The translations under genes were made by a program, and so were the position numbers. The notes beneath the pieces are model-generated. The model was not told where the DNA came from and made no database searches. It worked only from the letters and a program-made list of their open reading frames with translations. From NCBI RefSeq assembly GCF_001659605.2, contig NC_035172.2, positions 34,337,342-34,401,341 on the forward strand: DNA of 64,000 nucleotides. The letters run 5' to 3'. Positions 1 to 9,138 of the stretch are shown piece after piece (the stretch's first letter is position 1; every line of letters starts with the position of its first letter). This DNA comes from Manihot esculenta. Taxonomy: Eukaryota > Streptophyta > Magnoliopsida > Malpighiales > Euphorbiaceae.

Positions 1-85
1 AGTTTTACCCTTCTAGAGGTTTCCGACATCCGAGGTCCCACCGGACGGTAGGGATTCCGATACCGGAGTCTAGCCGGGTATTACA
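1..85 (-). mobile_element. End of an LTR (same family as the 6102-8333 LTR), cut by window edge
   Basis: The 85 bases closely match the last 85 bases of the solo LTR at 6102-8333, including the terminal GGGTATTACA. The sequence then switches abruptly at 86 into the interior of a related LTR, so this is the edge of an LTR nested in another LTR. The probable target duplication on this side is AAGGC (86-90); its partner lies outside the window. Orientation is given as minus because the complete family member at 4654-16449 is transcribed on that strand. Confidence 0.85.
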
Positions 86-1117
86 AAGGCTGTGCAGGGG
101 ACTTTCAGCGGCAGGTTCAGTGGCCGAAGGTCCATTACAGATCCAAAAGTCAGGGACTTTCGGGAGCAGGTTCGGCGGCCTAACCACCTCACAGATCCAA
201 AAGTCAAGGACTTTCGGGGGCAGGTTCGACGGCCGAAACCCCATCACAGATTCCAAAGTCATGCTTTCGGGGGCAGGTTAGGTGGCCAAAAGGCTGCCTC
301 CACAAGCAGGTTTGGCAGCTGAACCTTGCTTCGGCGACCGAACCTGGGTTCTCCAGTTAGGCAGAACCCGATTCTGCCCTATGTACTCAGCCTCCAAAAC
401 TCTAAAAAAACATACATACTCACTCAACATGCATAAGGGGCATAAAAACTAGCTTAAACCCTAACAAACAATAACAAAAACTCATAAGAGCAAACATTCA
501 TCAACAAAACTAACACAAACATTAAAGTTTTAGATCTAACCATTCATGCATTTTTAACCATTTACTCCTTCTTAAAACTTAATTAAAATATAAGAAAAGC
601 AAGGATCTAGCCTTACCTCTTGGAGATCTAAAGGTGACAGCAACCCCAACATAGAGATGAGGTAAAACGGTCTCCGGAGGTCTCCAAGGTTTCAAAACTT
701 AGATTCAAGCTCAAATCTTCAAAAACCAAAACAAAACTCATGAATTTCTTAAGAGATTTGAAGGAAAAAACACAAAAGTATCAAATGGTGGCAAAGACTC
801 ACCTCTGCTCGAAAATAGAGAGAAAAACTCTCTCATTTTCGGGCTGAAGGTCTCTTATAGGTGGCTAGACAAAACCACCTTCGGAGGACGAAAGAGGAGG
901 TCTCGCAGCGGCACCACCTTCGGCGGCCGAACTTGGGTTTTTCTTCCAAAACTATTTTCTTTCTTTCTTAAAACCTTAAATTTTTTTTTTAAAATTCATT
1001 TTATAAAAACCTTATTTTACCCTTCCTAAGGAGATTCTAGCCTTGAGATCCCGGATTCCAACGGAGATTCTGTCATAGGATTGAAATTCCGACGCCGGAG
1101 TCTAGCTGGGTATTACA
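86..1117 (-). mobile_element. Partial host LTR of the same Ty3/gypsy family
   Basis: This is the remainder of an LTR interrupted by the element ending at 85. It has the family's landmarks in order: the GC-rich palindrome zone (about 105-345), the AT-rich middle, a TATA-like TCTTATAGG around 852-860 (TATA box on the minus strand), a further palindrome near 920-930, and the terminal GGGTATTACA ending at 1117. It is more diverged from the 4654-16449 LTRs than those are from each other. No internal coding region is attached, so it may be a solo LTR or a truncated element. Confidence 0.8.
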
Positions 1118-2929
1118 ATAATTAACGGATTCATCCTTTTATTTTTAGACTTCAACACTTTTGTTTTGAAATTTAATTCCGTCAAAATTAAAGGTTGAGG
1201 GAAGGACTTCCAAAAATACAGTTAACAACAGGAAAAATAATCGAATTACTCTTTTAACAATCTAATATTTTAGTTCCTGAAATTTAATTTTTATAAATTT
1301 ATAAGTTCTTCTCTCAAAAAATTAAAGGAAAAATATGTTTTCATTTCAAAGATATTACATAATTAACAGATTTATCCTTCTATTTTTTGAATTCAACACT
1401 TTAGTCTCTAAAGTTTAATTTCATCAAAATTTTAAAAAAAAAAAATCTCAAACTCAATCTTCATAAATAAATAAAAATTTCAATAAATTTAAAATTTAAA
1501 TTCAATAAAAATAACAAAAATCAAAATATATAAAATTTAAATTATTAAAAATAAAAGTTAAACCTCAATAGAAATTATTTTTGTGATGCCGCTCGTTATC
1601 GGTCACGACTTGCTATTTGAAAAATTCATTAAAATATCTCTGATATTTTAAAAAGTTTACTGATTAATTTTTCTGTTAATTTTAGTCATTAAGTATTGTA
1701 AAAAAAATCTAAAATACCCCTGATACGAAATGATTAATTAGTAAACATTTTAATAATTTGAGAGACCAACTAATAATTTCTTTTAAATTATAGGGATTAA
1801 ATTAAAAAATATTTAGTAATAAAATTAATAGAAAAACTAACTAGTAGACTTTTTAAAATATGAGAAATATTTTAATATATTTTTTAAATTTAAAAGGTTA
1901 AATAGCGATTTTTTTTTATATTATAGAGATTAAATAGTAATTATTTTATTATTGATAAGGATGTTTTTAGAATTATATTTATTTTTTTTAATTAAGTTTA
2001 TTAATTTAATAAAAAATTTTAACCGAGAAATTTTAGATTTTAATTATAAAAGTGTTGAATTCTAAAAATAGAGAGATAAAACCGTTAATTCTGTTATATA
2101 TTAGAGATTAAAAAATAATTTTTTAAAAAAATTAAAAATAAAATTATTCTTTTCATTAGAAATAAAACTAAAATTAAAAAATAATTAATACTTCTTAATC
2201 CGCGAAAGTTATATAAATTTAGAGGAAATAATTTTTAAAAAATTTATAGATGATAAATTATTATTTTAGTTTCGATTAAGAAAAGTATGTTCATAAAATT
2301 TAAATTAATTTGGTAGAATATTTTTTAGCAAATGCAAAATTATTCTAATTTAATTTTAATCTAACAGATAAATTGAATATCTATTTTTCTAAAAATTATG
2401 TTCTTTTTTCCTATTAAAAAAAGCTTAGCTATTGAGACTTACGAAATTCATAAAATTTTAGATTAAAAAGATTTTTAAACTAAAAATTCATATTTTATAT
2501 TAATTTAATATATTTAATTTTTATATTGATTTATTAAAGTAAATAGTTATCTGTTTACACATCAGCAGTTTTCCAATATATATAAGCACATATAGATTTT
2601 TCTGTTTGAATTTTCTTTACGTCTCTGTGTAAAAGAAATGATTTTATCATTTTATTTTTCTACAAAAATGAAATTCACATTTTAAATATTTAAAAAATAA
2701 AAGGAAATTAATTTATACATAAAATTATTTAATTTAATAATAAATATATGTGAATAAATCTGAAAGATTTTATAATCTTACATACAAAGCACCAGAAGAT
2801 GAAGAGATGAGCACCGTGAAAAATCTGAAAACACACTTTTATTACTTATAGCTTCGACCATATATCACACGTACTAGAACAATCTCTCTTAATCATCTCC
2901 CATGGCAATAGTGCTTCCATGGAAACGCC
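1118..2929. other. AT-rich intergenic DNA, no gene seen
   Basis: Very AT-rich sequence without a credible open reading frame. Short phrases such as AGATTAAATAGTAATT recur here (near 1925-1945) and in AT-rich blocks at 23370-24500 and 51230-51470, suggesting an old dispersed repeat. The last about 100 bases are probably 3' UTR of the PLAT gene: TTTTATT near 2836-2842 is an AATAAAA poly(A) signal on the minus strand. Confidence 0.6.
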
Positions 2930-3549
2930 TCACATGATAGCAGATTTGACTTTGACCTCATCACAACCTTTGAGATCATTGGCTTTTGATGCACAGTTGT
3001 TCCTAATGACCGTTAACTCTTTAGGCTCCTCTTTACGGGACAGCCACTCATCTATCGTGAACATCTGCTTCGAGCAAATCTCATGAACGTCAGTGGTTGT
3101 CACCTCAACGTACTCACAGTACCAGTCAGGATTCGTTCCGCTTGCATCAGAGGTTAAATTCAAGGCGCAGACTGGAGAGTGTAGGCAGGGTCCTTTTCCG
3201 CTGAAAATATCTAAATTTCCTCTCTTGAAATAATCGTGGTCAGGCCCCCGCAGGCCGCCCCATGACTCCAGATTTGAAATCTCCACATACTTGCCCTTGG
3301 CGTTGTAGAGCGTGACACTGATGATGGAGTCTGTCCCTGCATTGATGAGCAACGCAGTCTTTACATATATCGTGTACACGCAGTCATGCTTATCCTGCAA
3401 TTTTTTTTCCAAAATATTGTTGGTGAAGAAAAGAAAAAGAAAAAGAAAAAGAAAAAAGAGGCGGTTATGATGGAGGAACTTACAGCAACGACGGCGGTGG
3501 AGACTGTAAGGAGAAGGAGAAAAGAGGCAAGACGAGTGTTCATTGTCAT
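2930..3549 (-). CDS. PLAT/LH2-domain secreted protein (PLAT1/ATS3-like)
   Basis: Two exons: 3549-3484 and 3394-2930, with a GT-AG intron 3395-3483, giving 176 aa. Exon 1 encodes 22 residues that look like a signal peptide (MTMNTRLASFLLLLTVSTAV). Exon 2 is a complete PLAT/LH2 beta-sandwich, recognisable from YTIYVKTALLINAGTDS, the GPDHDYFKRGNLD block, PVCALNLTSDASG and the WYCEYVEVT strand, with conserved cysteines. Stand-alone PLAT proteins of this length are secretory/ER proteins of plants linked to abiotic-stress and ABA responses (family knowledge). The start is chosen because exon 1 alone supplies the signal peptide and joins in phase; Met3 is an alternative. The intron holds a (GAAAAA)n stretch on the plus strand near 3427-3457. 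Next to it upstream is a repeat-built promoter with G-boxes. Confidence 0.9.
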
Positions 3550-3603
3550 ATTTGGGTGAGAAAATGCGAAGCTGTACTGTCTACCATGCAGTTAGAGATT
3601 GAC

Positions 3604-3612
3604 ATTTATAAA
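3604..3612 (-). promoter_or_regulatory. TATA box of the PLAT gene
   Basis: ATTTATAAA lies 55-63 bases upstream of the PLAT start codon on the minus strand, a plausible spacing for a short 5' UTR. Called from motif and position only. Confidence 0.55.
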
Positions 3613-3678
3613 TGGTTGAACTAGAAAGAAGGGATCGTTCTGAGTACCTGAGGGCAATAAAGGAAATATACAACATCT

Positions 3679-3860
3679 ACGTGTATAATAAGATACCACG
3701 TGTATAGTAAGACACCAATGGATGTGCCCACATGGTAATAGGCAAAGTACCAATGGATGCGTCCACGTGTATAATAAGATACTACAAATAAAGGAAACCG
3801 AGGCTTTCTTGTATTTTCCACGTGTAAAATAAGATACCAGTGAATGTGTCCACATAATAA
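3679..3860 (-). repeat. Tandem G-box repeat array in the PLAT promoter
   Basis: About five imperfect units of roughly 20-35 bases built on ACGTGTATAATAAGATACC, some extended by AATGGATGTGTCC. Perfect CACGTG cores are at 3697-3702, 3764-3769 and 3819-3824, with a further ACGTG at 3679. CACGTG/ACGTG is the G-box/ABRE core bound by bZIP and bHLH factors (established knowledge). The array begins about 130 bases upstream of the PLAT start codon, so it could multiply binding sites. Plus-strand and minus-strand open frames here are products of the repeat and are not called. Confidence 0.7.
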
Positions 3861-4084
3861 TATTAATTATTATTATTCTTCCCACTTTTGTAGTTGAAGG
3901 TTTTACATGAGTAATTTAGATTAATGCCCTTTCACTTAATTAAAAGGAGAAAATTGTGGATGATTTTTCAAAAAATTAAAGATATTTTTATTAGAAATAA
4001 AAATCAAATTTAAAAATTAATCATCTATTTTTTGAAAAAAGAATATTATTTTTCCTCTTAAAAGGAAAATGTTTAGTAGGTGGT

Positions 4085-4653
4085 GGGCCGGATGGCTCAA
4101 CGGCAGTTTTGTAAGCAAATAAGGCATTTTTTAATATAAAGAAAGTTAAAAAAAAACACTAGTATATAGTACAGAAAATGCTTTCTCGAGGATTTTGAAG
4201 TCTTGGCAGTTGAGGGATCCGAATCTGTTCTACATGAAAATGACTTTGTTAGGAAAAAATGGTATTCTTCACCGTAATGTTGATACCAATCCTTTGGGTC
4301 AAGGCCATCTTCTAGAAAAAATTCAAAGCCTCTTTTTCGTTTCGCCGTGGGTGGACTCATCCTTCTTGAGTTCCACATGTATATTCTAATTGGTCTAGAG
4401 TCGCCCAAAACTCCTAGATACCCTGTGATGCAGGATGAAGAATTTATTCTTTCAGCGCTTAAGGAAAGAGGGTATCCGATTAAAGAGAGTCTAGCGTTTT
4501 TTTCGATGAAGAACTAGAATTCTTCATTCCTCTGGCTATCCAGCTGATACAATTGGGAGAAGAGCGCAACACTTCGCTCGATTTTTTGTTGAAACAAAGA
4601 AAATGGAAAACCACCAGAATCCTCCAGTTGTTGGGATGCAATTGGGTGACAAC
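4085..4653 (-). pseudogene. Plant transposon gag-like gene, C-terminal remnant (left of the insertion)
   Basis: Read on the minus strand this continues the gene fragment at 16450-17060 after removal of the 4654-16449 retrotransposon. The frame runs straight on from KLVV into TQLHPNNWRILVVFHFLCF at 4653 downward, then a leucine/serine region and, after disruptions, the block KRGFEFFLEDGLDPKDW at about 4280-4350. These resemble the plant family often labelled 'putative gypsy-type transposon' (Pfam Transposase_28, PF04195) found at the N-terminal/gag side of plant elements. Frameshifts and stops are present, so it is dead. Family assignment is from remembered motif patterns. Confidence 0.6.
4649..4653. 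repeat. Target-site duplication ACAAC (left)
   Basis: ACAAC immediately precedes the TG of the left LTR at 4654 and is repeated at 16450-16454 after the CA end of the right LTR. A 5-bp duplication is the Ty3/gypsy standard. Confidence 0.95.
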
Positions 4654-5219
4654 TGTAACAGCCCGGAAACCGAACTGCTACCGGCACTAGGATCCAGATC
4701 GACTTAAGGTCGCCGGGACCCGTAGTAAGCCTGCTATACTGTCTGTGTACCTGTGAAATCCCATACATGATCATACGTTTTCTGTCAAACCATTAAAACC
4801 TTGTTTTCCTCCAGGGCTTAACCTGTGCATGCACTCTTTCTAGTCTATCAACTCATAATGTGAAGCCTGGTTTTCTCATATGCATTAACAATAAAAGAAA
4901 CATACATACACTGATCATGTGTCTACAACAAGGGACTACAACTCTTATAAGTTAAGCACAAAGCTACACACTATACATTATCTTTTTACATGAACATGTC
5001 CACACTAGCTATTACATAACTCTGCTTCTTACACACCCTGCTGCACTCCCTCTGGACTCTGAACCTGCACAACTGGGGTTAGGGGAGAGGGATGAGCTAT
5101 ACAAGCCCAATGAGCAGAACTAGAAAACATAATCTGAAAATCATGATCTCATGGAATGCACAACAGCACATCATCTCAGGGATAGACATGACCACCAAAA
5201 ATCCCAATCCTAAAAGGAT

Positions 5220-5375
5220 GCCTGGCCTAGCCAGGTCTTACAACCTCAATCTGCCTGGCCCAGCCAGGTCTTATCAACTCTGCCTGCCTGGCCCAGCCAG
5301 GTCTTACTATCTCTGCTGCCTGCTCTAGTCAGGTCTTACCTACAGATGGCTGCCTGGCCCGGCCAGGTCTTATAA
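5220..5375. repeat. Tandem array of CCTGG...CCAGG inverted-repeat units
   Basis: Five units of roughly 30-45 bases, each with a short palindrome such as CCTGGCCCAGCCAGG followed by TCTTA. The same array is at about 14889-15044 in the 5' LTR. The solo LTR at 6102-8333 has a different inverted-repeat unit at the corresponding place (6718-6915). Confidence 0.85.
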
Positions 5376-5744
5376 CAGAGCTTGGGCTATTGGAGTCGCC
5401 TTGGTCTATCCACAGCCTCATACGCATCGTATATGCAATGCAGCATATTCGTGAAACTAATGCAAGCATCCTACTAGACTCATTATGATGCATGATATAT
5501 GCTCAAAGCAGTTTAGTTCTGAAAAGAGAAGTTCCACTCACCTCTGGCTGACTCTGTACTAACTCTGCAGGTTCTGAAACAGTGCTCACTGCTAATCTCT
5601 GGGGTTCCTCTGGTCCGTACCTACACAGGTGGACTCAAATAAGGGACCAAACTAACTCAAGAACATCTCTAAGAAACTCCCCAAAAACCCTTTACAAGAT
5701 CCCCAAACAATCACATAAAACATGCAAAAGAAAGCTAGACAGGG

Positions 5745-6010
5745 CACGTTCGGCGGCAGGTTCGGCGGCCGAAACCCCTCTCCAGAGACGAAACTCATGC
5801 ATGTTTGGCGGCACCTTCGATGGCCAAAGGTCTCGTCCAGAGACGAAACTCACACACTTTCGGCGGCCGAACTCCCTCTTTCGACGGCCGAAAGCCCCTT
5901 TCTAAATCGAACGCCTAACTTTCGGGGGCAAGTTTTGGCAGCCTAACTTTCGAGGGCAAGCTTTGGCAGCCGAAACTGCCTCCACAAGGGGTTCGGCGGC
6001 CGAACCTGGT
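5745..6010. repeat. Cluster of 13-bp palindromes TTCGGCGGCCGAA in the 3' LTR
   Basis: The motif TTCGGC-G-GCCGAA has 6-bp perfect arms around one central base. Exact and one- or two-mismatch copies recur every 20-60 bases through this zone, with spacers such as CCAGAGACGAAA. Equivalent clusters are at 105-345, 7265-7460, 8010-8160 and 15415-15650. Many copies differ by C-to-T or G-to-A changes, as expected of methylated CpG decay. Confidence 0.9.
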
Positions 6011-6096
6011 TTTGCCCGCTGGGCAGAACCCTGCTCTGTTTCATGCAAACTCAACACAAAACTTACCCAACATGCATATCAACTACTCCCAACTAG

Positions 6097-6101
6097 CACA
6101 T
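6097..6101. repeat. Target-site duplication CACAT (left) of the nested solo LTR
   Basis: CACAT before 6102 is repeated at 8334-8338. The uninterrupted 5' LTR has a single copy at the matching place (ACTAGCACATACCAT near 15733-15747). Confidence 0.95.
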
Positions 6102-6717
6102 TGTAACGACCCGAAAATTGGACCGCTACCGGCGCTAGGATCCGGGTCGACTTAAGGCCGCCGGGACCCGTAGCAAGCCTAACATAATACCTGTAAACCT
6201 GTATAATCCCATACATGATCAACAATAAGCATAAGAATTAAAACTTTTCTTTCCATTGAACATCAACCAAACTCAACCTGTGCATAAACATTTACATAAC
6301 TTTGATCCCTCTGTGGGATCTCATCTGTACCCCCAATGGGTAACATAACATCTGTTGAGTTGGTTTACATAAACATCATAAAGATCTATAAGATCATGTA
6401 TAAAGGGATACAACAATCTATGGTCAAGCACATACTAACATCCACAAAACTCATTACATAACTATACTGTACTTTTACATTACAATTTGATCATATCCAT
6501 TGCTAGCTATTACATAGGCATGACTTCTTTACTCTATCCGGACTCCCGTACTATATCCTGTACCTGTAAGCCTGGGGGAAAAGGGAGAGGGGTGAGCTAA
6601 AAGCCCAGTGAGTAGAGCTAGTAAAACACATTAACACTATGCTCTATGAAATGCATCATAACACAAACAATTCACATAAGGGTTGGGTGAACTTGTCACC
6701 AAATAGTCCAAGTTAAC

Positions 6718-6915
6718 TCTGTGCCAGGCCGTAGCATGGGGTCCTGGTCTTCCTGTCATACATACATTACTTACCATTTTCCAGGGCCTCCTCTGGGCTC
6801 CTGGCCTTCGAGTCCCATAACTGTGTTTTACTCTGTGCCAGGCCTGTAGACTGGGGCCTGGTCTTTCTTACTCTGTGCCAGGCCGTAGCATGGGGTCCTG
6901 GTCTTCCTGTCTTGG
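6718..6915. repeat. Inverted-repeat tandem units in the solo LTR
   Basis: Four units of the type TGCCAGGCCGTAGCATGGG followed by TCCTGGTCTT, two of them identical over more than 35 bases. Each can pair CCAGG with CCTGG. The location corresponds to the CCTGG/CCAGG array of the host LTR but the unit sequence is different. Confidence 0.8.
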
Positions 6916-7968
6916 ACTAAATGGGTCATCCAACATTCACCCACATCAACAACAATTTATGCAATGCGGCATATTCGTGAAAACTAATGCAATCATCCTA
7001 TTGCATAATCATGATGCATGAAACATGATAAAGCATTTAATTTAAAAGATTTAGTTCTAATTCCACTCACCTCTGGCTGACTCTGACAGTACCGCAGCTA
7101 AACTCACTGCTGGGGTCCTCGGTTCCTCGGGTCCGAACCTACACAGGTGGACTCAAATGAGGGACCAAACATACTTGAATATAACTCTAAACTATTCCCC
7201 AAAAACCCCCTAAAACATCATAAATTAACCATAAGAATACATGCATGAAATGGCTGGACAGAGCACTTTCGGCGGCAGGTTCGGCGGCCGAAAGTCCCTC
7301 CAGAGACGAAAGTCAGGCAGGTTCGGCGGCACCTTCGGCGGCCGAAAGTGCCAGACAGAGACGAAAGTCTCTTTTCGGGGGCACCTTCGGCAGCCGAATG
7401 CTGCCTCCACAAAAGGGATTCGGCGGCCGAAACTCCCTTCGGCTGCCGAACCTGGTTTCTGCCAAACGGGCAGAAACTTGGTTCAAATGAACCTCCTGCC
7501 TCCCAAAACCATAAATCATGCATATATCTCAACCAAAACATGCATACAAGTTCCTAGGGGCCTCAAACATACATAAACCCCATCTACAACACTTCAATCA
7601 CACACAAACAAGCTACATTGTTCAAAAAGTCATCAAAAACCCATAGGTTCAACATATAACCTAACATGCATTTCTACCCATAGATCTTGCATAAAACTTA
7701 TTTAAAACACATAAGGAGCTTAAGATCGGCCCTTACCTCTTGGAGATCGAGAGGGAGACGACCTAAACTTGGAGATCCTCGAAAATGAGCTCCTGAGTTC
7801 CCAAAGCTCCAAAACTTGTTTCAAAAGCTTAAATCTTCAAAACCAAGTGAAAACAAGTGAAAATCTTGAAAGATTTAGAGGAAGAACATCAAAAATGGGT
7901 GAGGGACGGCGGAAAGCTCACCTTGGCCGAAATGGGAAAAAAACCTCGCCCGTTTTCGGCTAAGGGAC

Positions 7969-7977
7969 CCTTTTATA
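7969..7977 (-). promoter_or_regulatory. LTR TATA box (solo LTR)
   Basis: On the minus strand TATAAAAGG, in a context conserved among all family LTRs (GGCCAGCCAC just upstream). Palindromes flank it on both sides. Confidence 0.7.
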
Positions 7978-8770
7978 GTGGCTGGCCAGACCACGTTCGG
8001 GGGCCGAATGTGCCTCCGCATGCATGCCATGTTCGGCGGCCGAACATGAGGTTCGGCGGCCGAACCTGAACTTCCCTCACTCATGCTTTCGGGGGCCTAA
8101 CGTGCCTCCAAAACGCATGCACGTTCGGCGGCCGAACTTGACTTTCGGCGGCCGAACCTGGGTTTTCCTCCAAGGACTTTTCTTGTAAAAACTCCTTTTA
8201 TTTAATACTTAAAACCATTAAAAACATAAAAACATTTCATACAAACATGTTTCTACCCTTCTAGAGGTCTCCGACATCCGAGGTTCCACCGGACGGTAGG
8301 AATTCCGATACCGGAGTCTAGCCGGGTATTACACACATACCATAAAAACATGCATAAAAGGGCCTAAAACTACCTTATAACCCAAAACAACACATCAAAC
8401 AACACTTACACATGCTGAAACACTAAATCATGCAAAACCTCAACCAAAACCCTATTCATGCATACTATCCATACAACTCCCATAAAACCTTCAAAAATCA
8501 GTAAAAGAGGTTCTGGATCTTGACTTACCTCTTCCAAACAAGAGATCAAGTGATTCTAACGTGGAGATATGAAGAAAATCTCTTCCAAAGCTCCAAACTT
8601 CCAAACTTGCTATGTTTACTCAAAACCTTCAAAACACACCAAAACTCTTACAACTCTTGAAAGATTTGGTGAAAACCATGAAAAACATGAAAGTCAACGT
8701 GGGAGAGGCTTGAACTCACCTCTGGCTGCAAGTGGGGGAGCAATATCCTCCTTCCACCGACCCTTTGGCC

Positions 8771-8779
8771 CTTTTTATA
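8771..8779 (-). promoter_or_regulatory. LTR TATA box (3' LTR)
   Basis: Minus-strand TATAAAAAG followed by GGCC, the same core as in the 5' LTR at 16175-16183. Confidence 0.7.
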
Positions 8780-9045
8780 GGTGGCTGGCCAGACCACCTT
8801 CGGCAGCCGAAGGAGAACCCGAAACCATGCAATGTTCGGCGGCCGAAAGTGACCTTTGGCGGTCGAACCTTTGCATTTCTCCCTTGTTGCCTTTCTTTCA
8901 AAAATCATTTTCCTTTATACGTAAAACCTTAAAACAAGGCAAAATACCTCAGAAAACATATGTATTACCCTTCTTAAGGGTTCCGACACCCGAGATTCCA
9001 CCAGACTACAGGAATTCCGAGGCCGGACTCGAGCCGGGTATTACA

Positions 9046-9058
9046 TTCTCCCCCTCTT
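9046..9058 (-). promoter_or_regulatory. Polypurine tract of the retrotransposon
   Basis: On the minus strand AAGAGGGGGAGAA abuts the TG of the 3' LTR. This is the plus-strand DNA primer site used in reverse transcription. Confidence 0.93.
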
Positions 9059-9138
9059 AAGAACATTCGTCCCCGAATGTTCCTCAAACAACAACACACA
9101 TAAACACATAAACACATAGCAATGGGGAAAACCTAACC

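Larger units (their letters stand above)
6102..8333 (-). mobile_element. Nested solo LTR of the same family (2232 bp)
   Basis: It begins TGTAACGACC, ends GGGTATTACA and is flanked by CACAT on both sides, with no internal region, primer site or polypurine tract, so it is a solo LTR left by recombination between two LTRs. It shares termini, palindrome clusters, TATA box and general layout with the host LTR but differs in much of the first 900 bases, including a different inverted-repeat array, so it is another subfamily. It lies in the same orientation as its host. Small open frames on both strands at 7218-8084 only reflect its GC-rich repeats. Confidence 0.95.
4654..9045 (-). repeat. 3' LTR (left copy), interrupted by a solo LTR
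   Basis: Starts TGTAACAG and ends GGGTATTACA on the plus strand. Its own length is 2155 bp once the insertion 6102-8333 plus one CACAT is removed, against 2127 bp for the 5' LTR. The 28-bp excess is a tandem duplication at 5913-5940/5941-5968. It contains the CCTGGC...GCCAGG inverted-repeat array (about 5220-5375), the palindrome zone (about 5745-6010) and the LTR TATA box (8771-8779, minus strand). Confidence 0.95.

Noticed and set aside
3592..3885. 97- and 66-aa minus-strand frames upstream of the PLAT gene
   Set aside because: They run through the tandem G-box repeat array and only reflect its periodicity.
5220..5375. Regular repeats with palindromes, superficially CRISPR-like
   Set aside because: Plant nuclear LTR context, variable unit length, diverged units and no unique spacers.
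7218..8084. Several overlapping 60-111 aa open frames on both strands in the solo LTR
   Set aside because: They are produced by the GC-rich palindrome repeats, which lack stops in all frames, and have no family resemblance.
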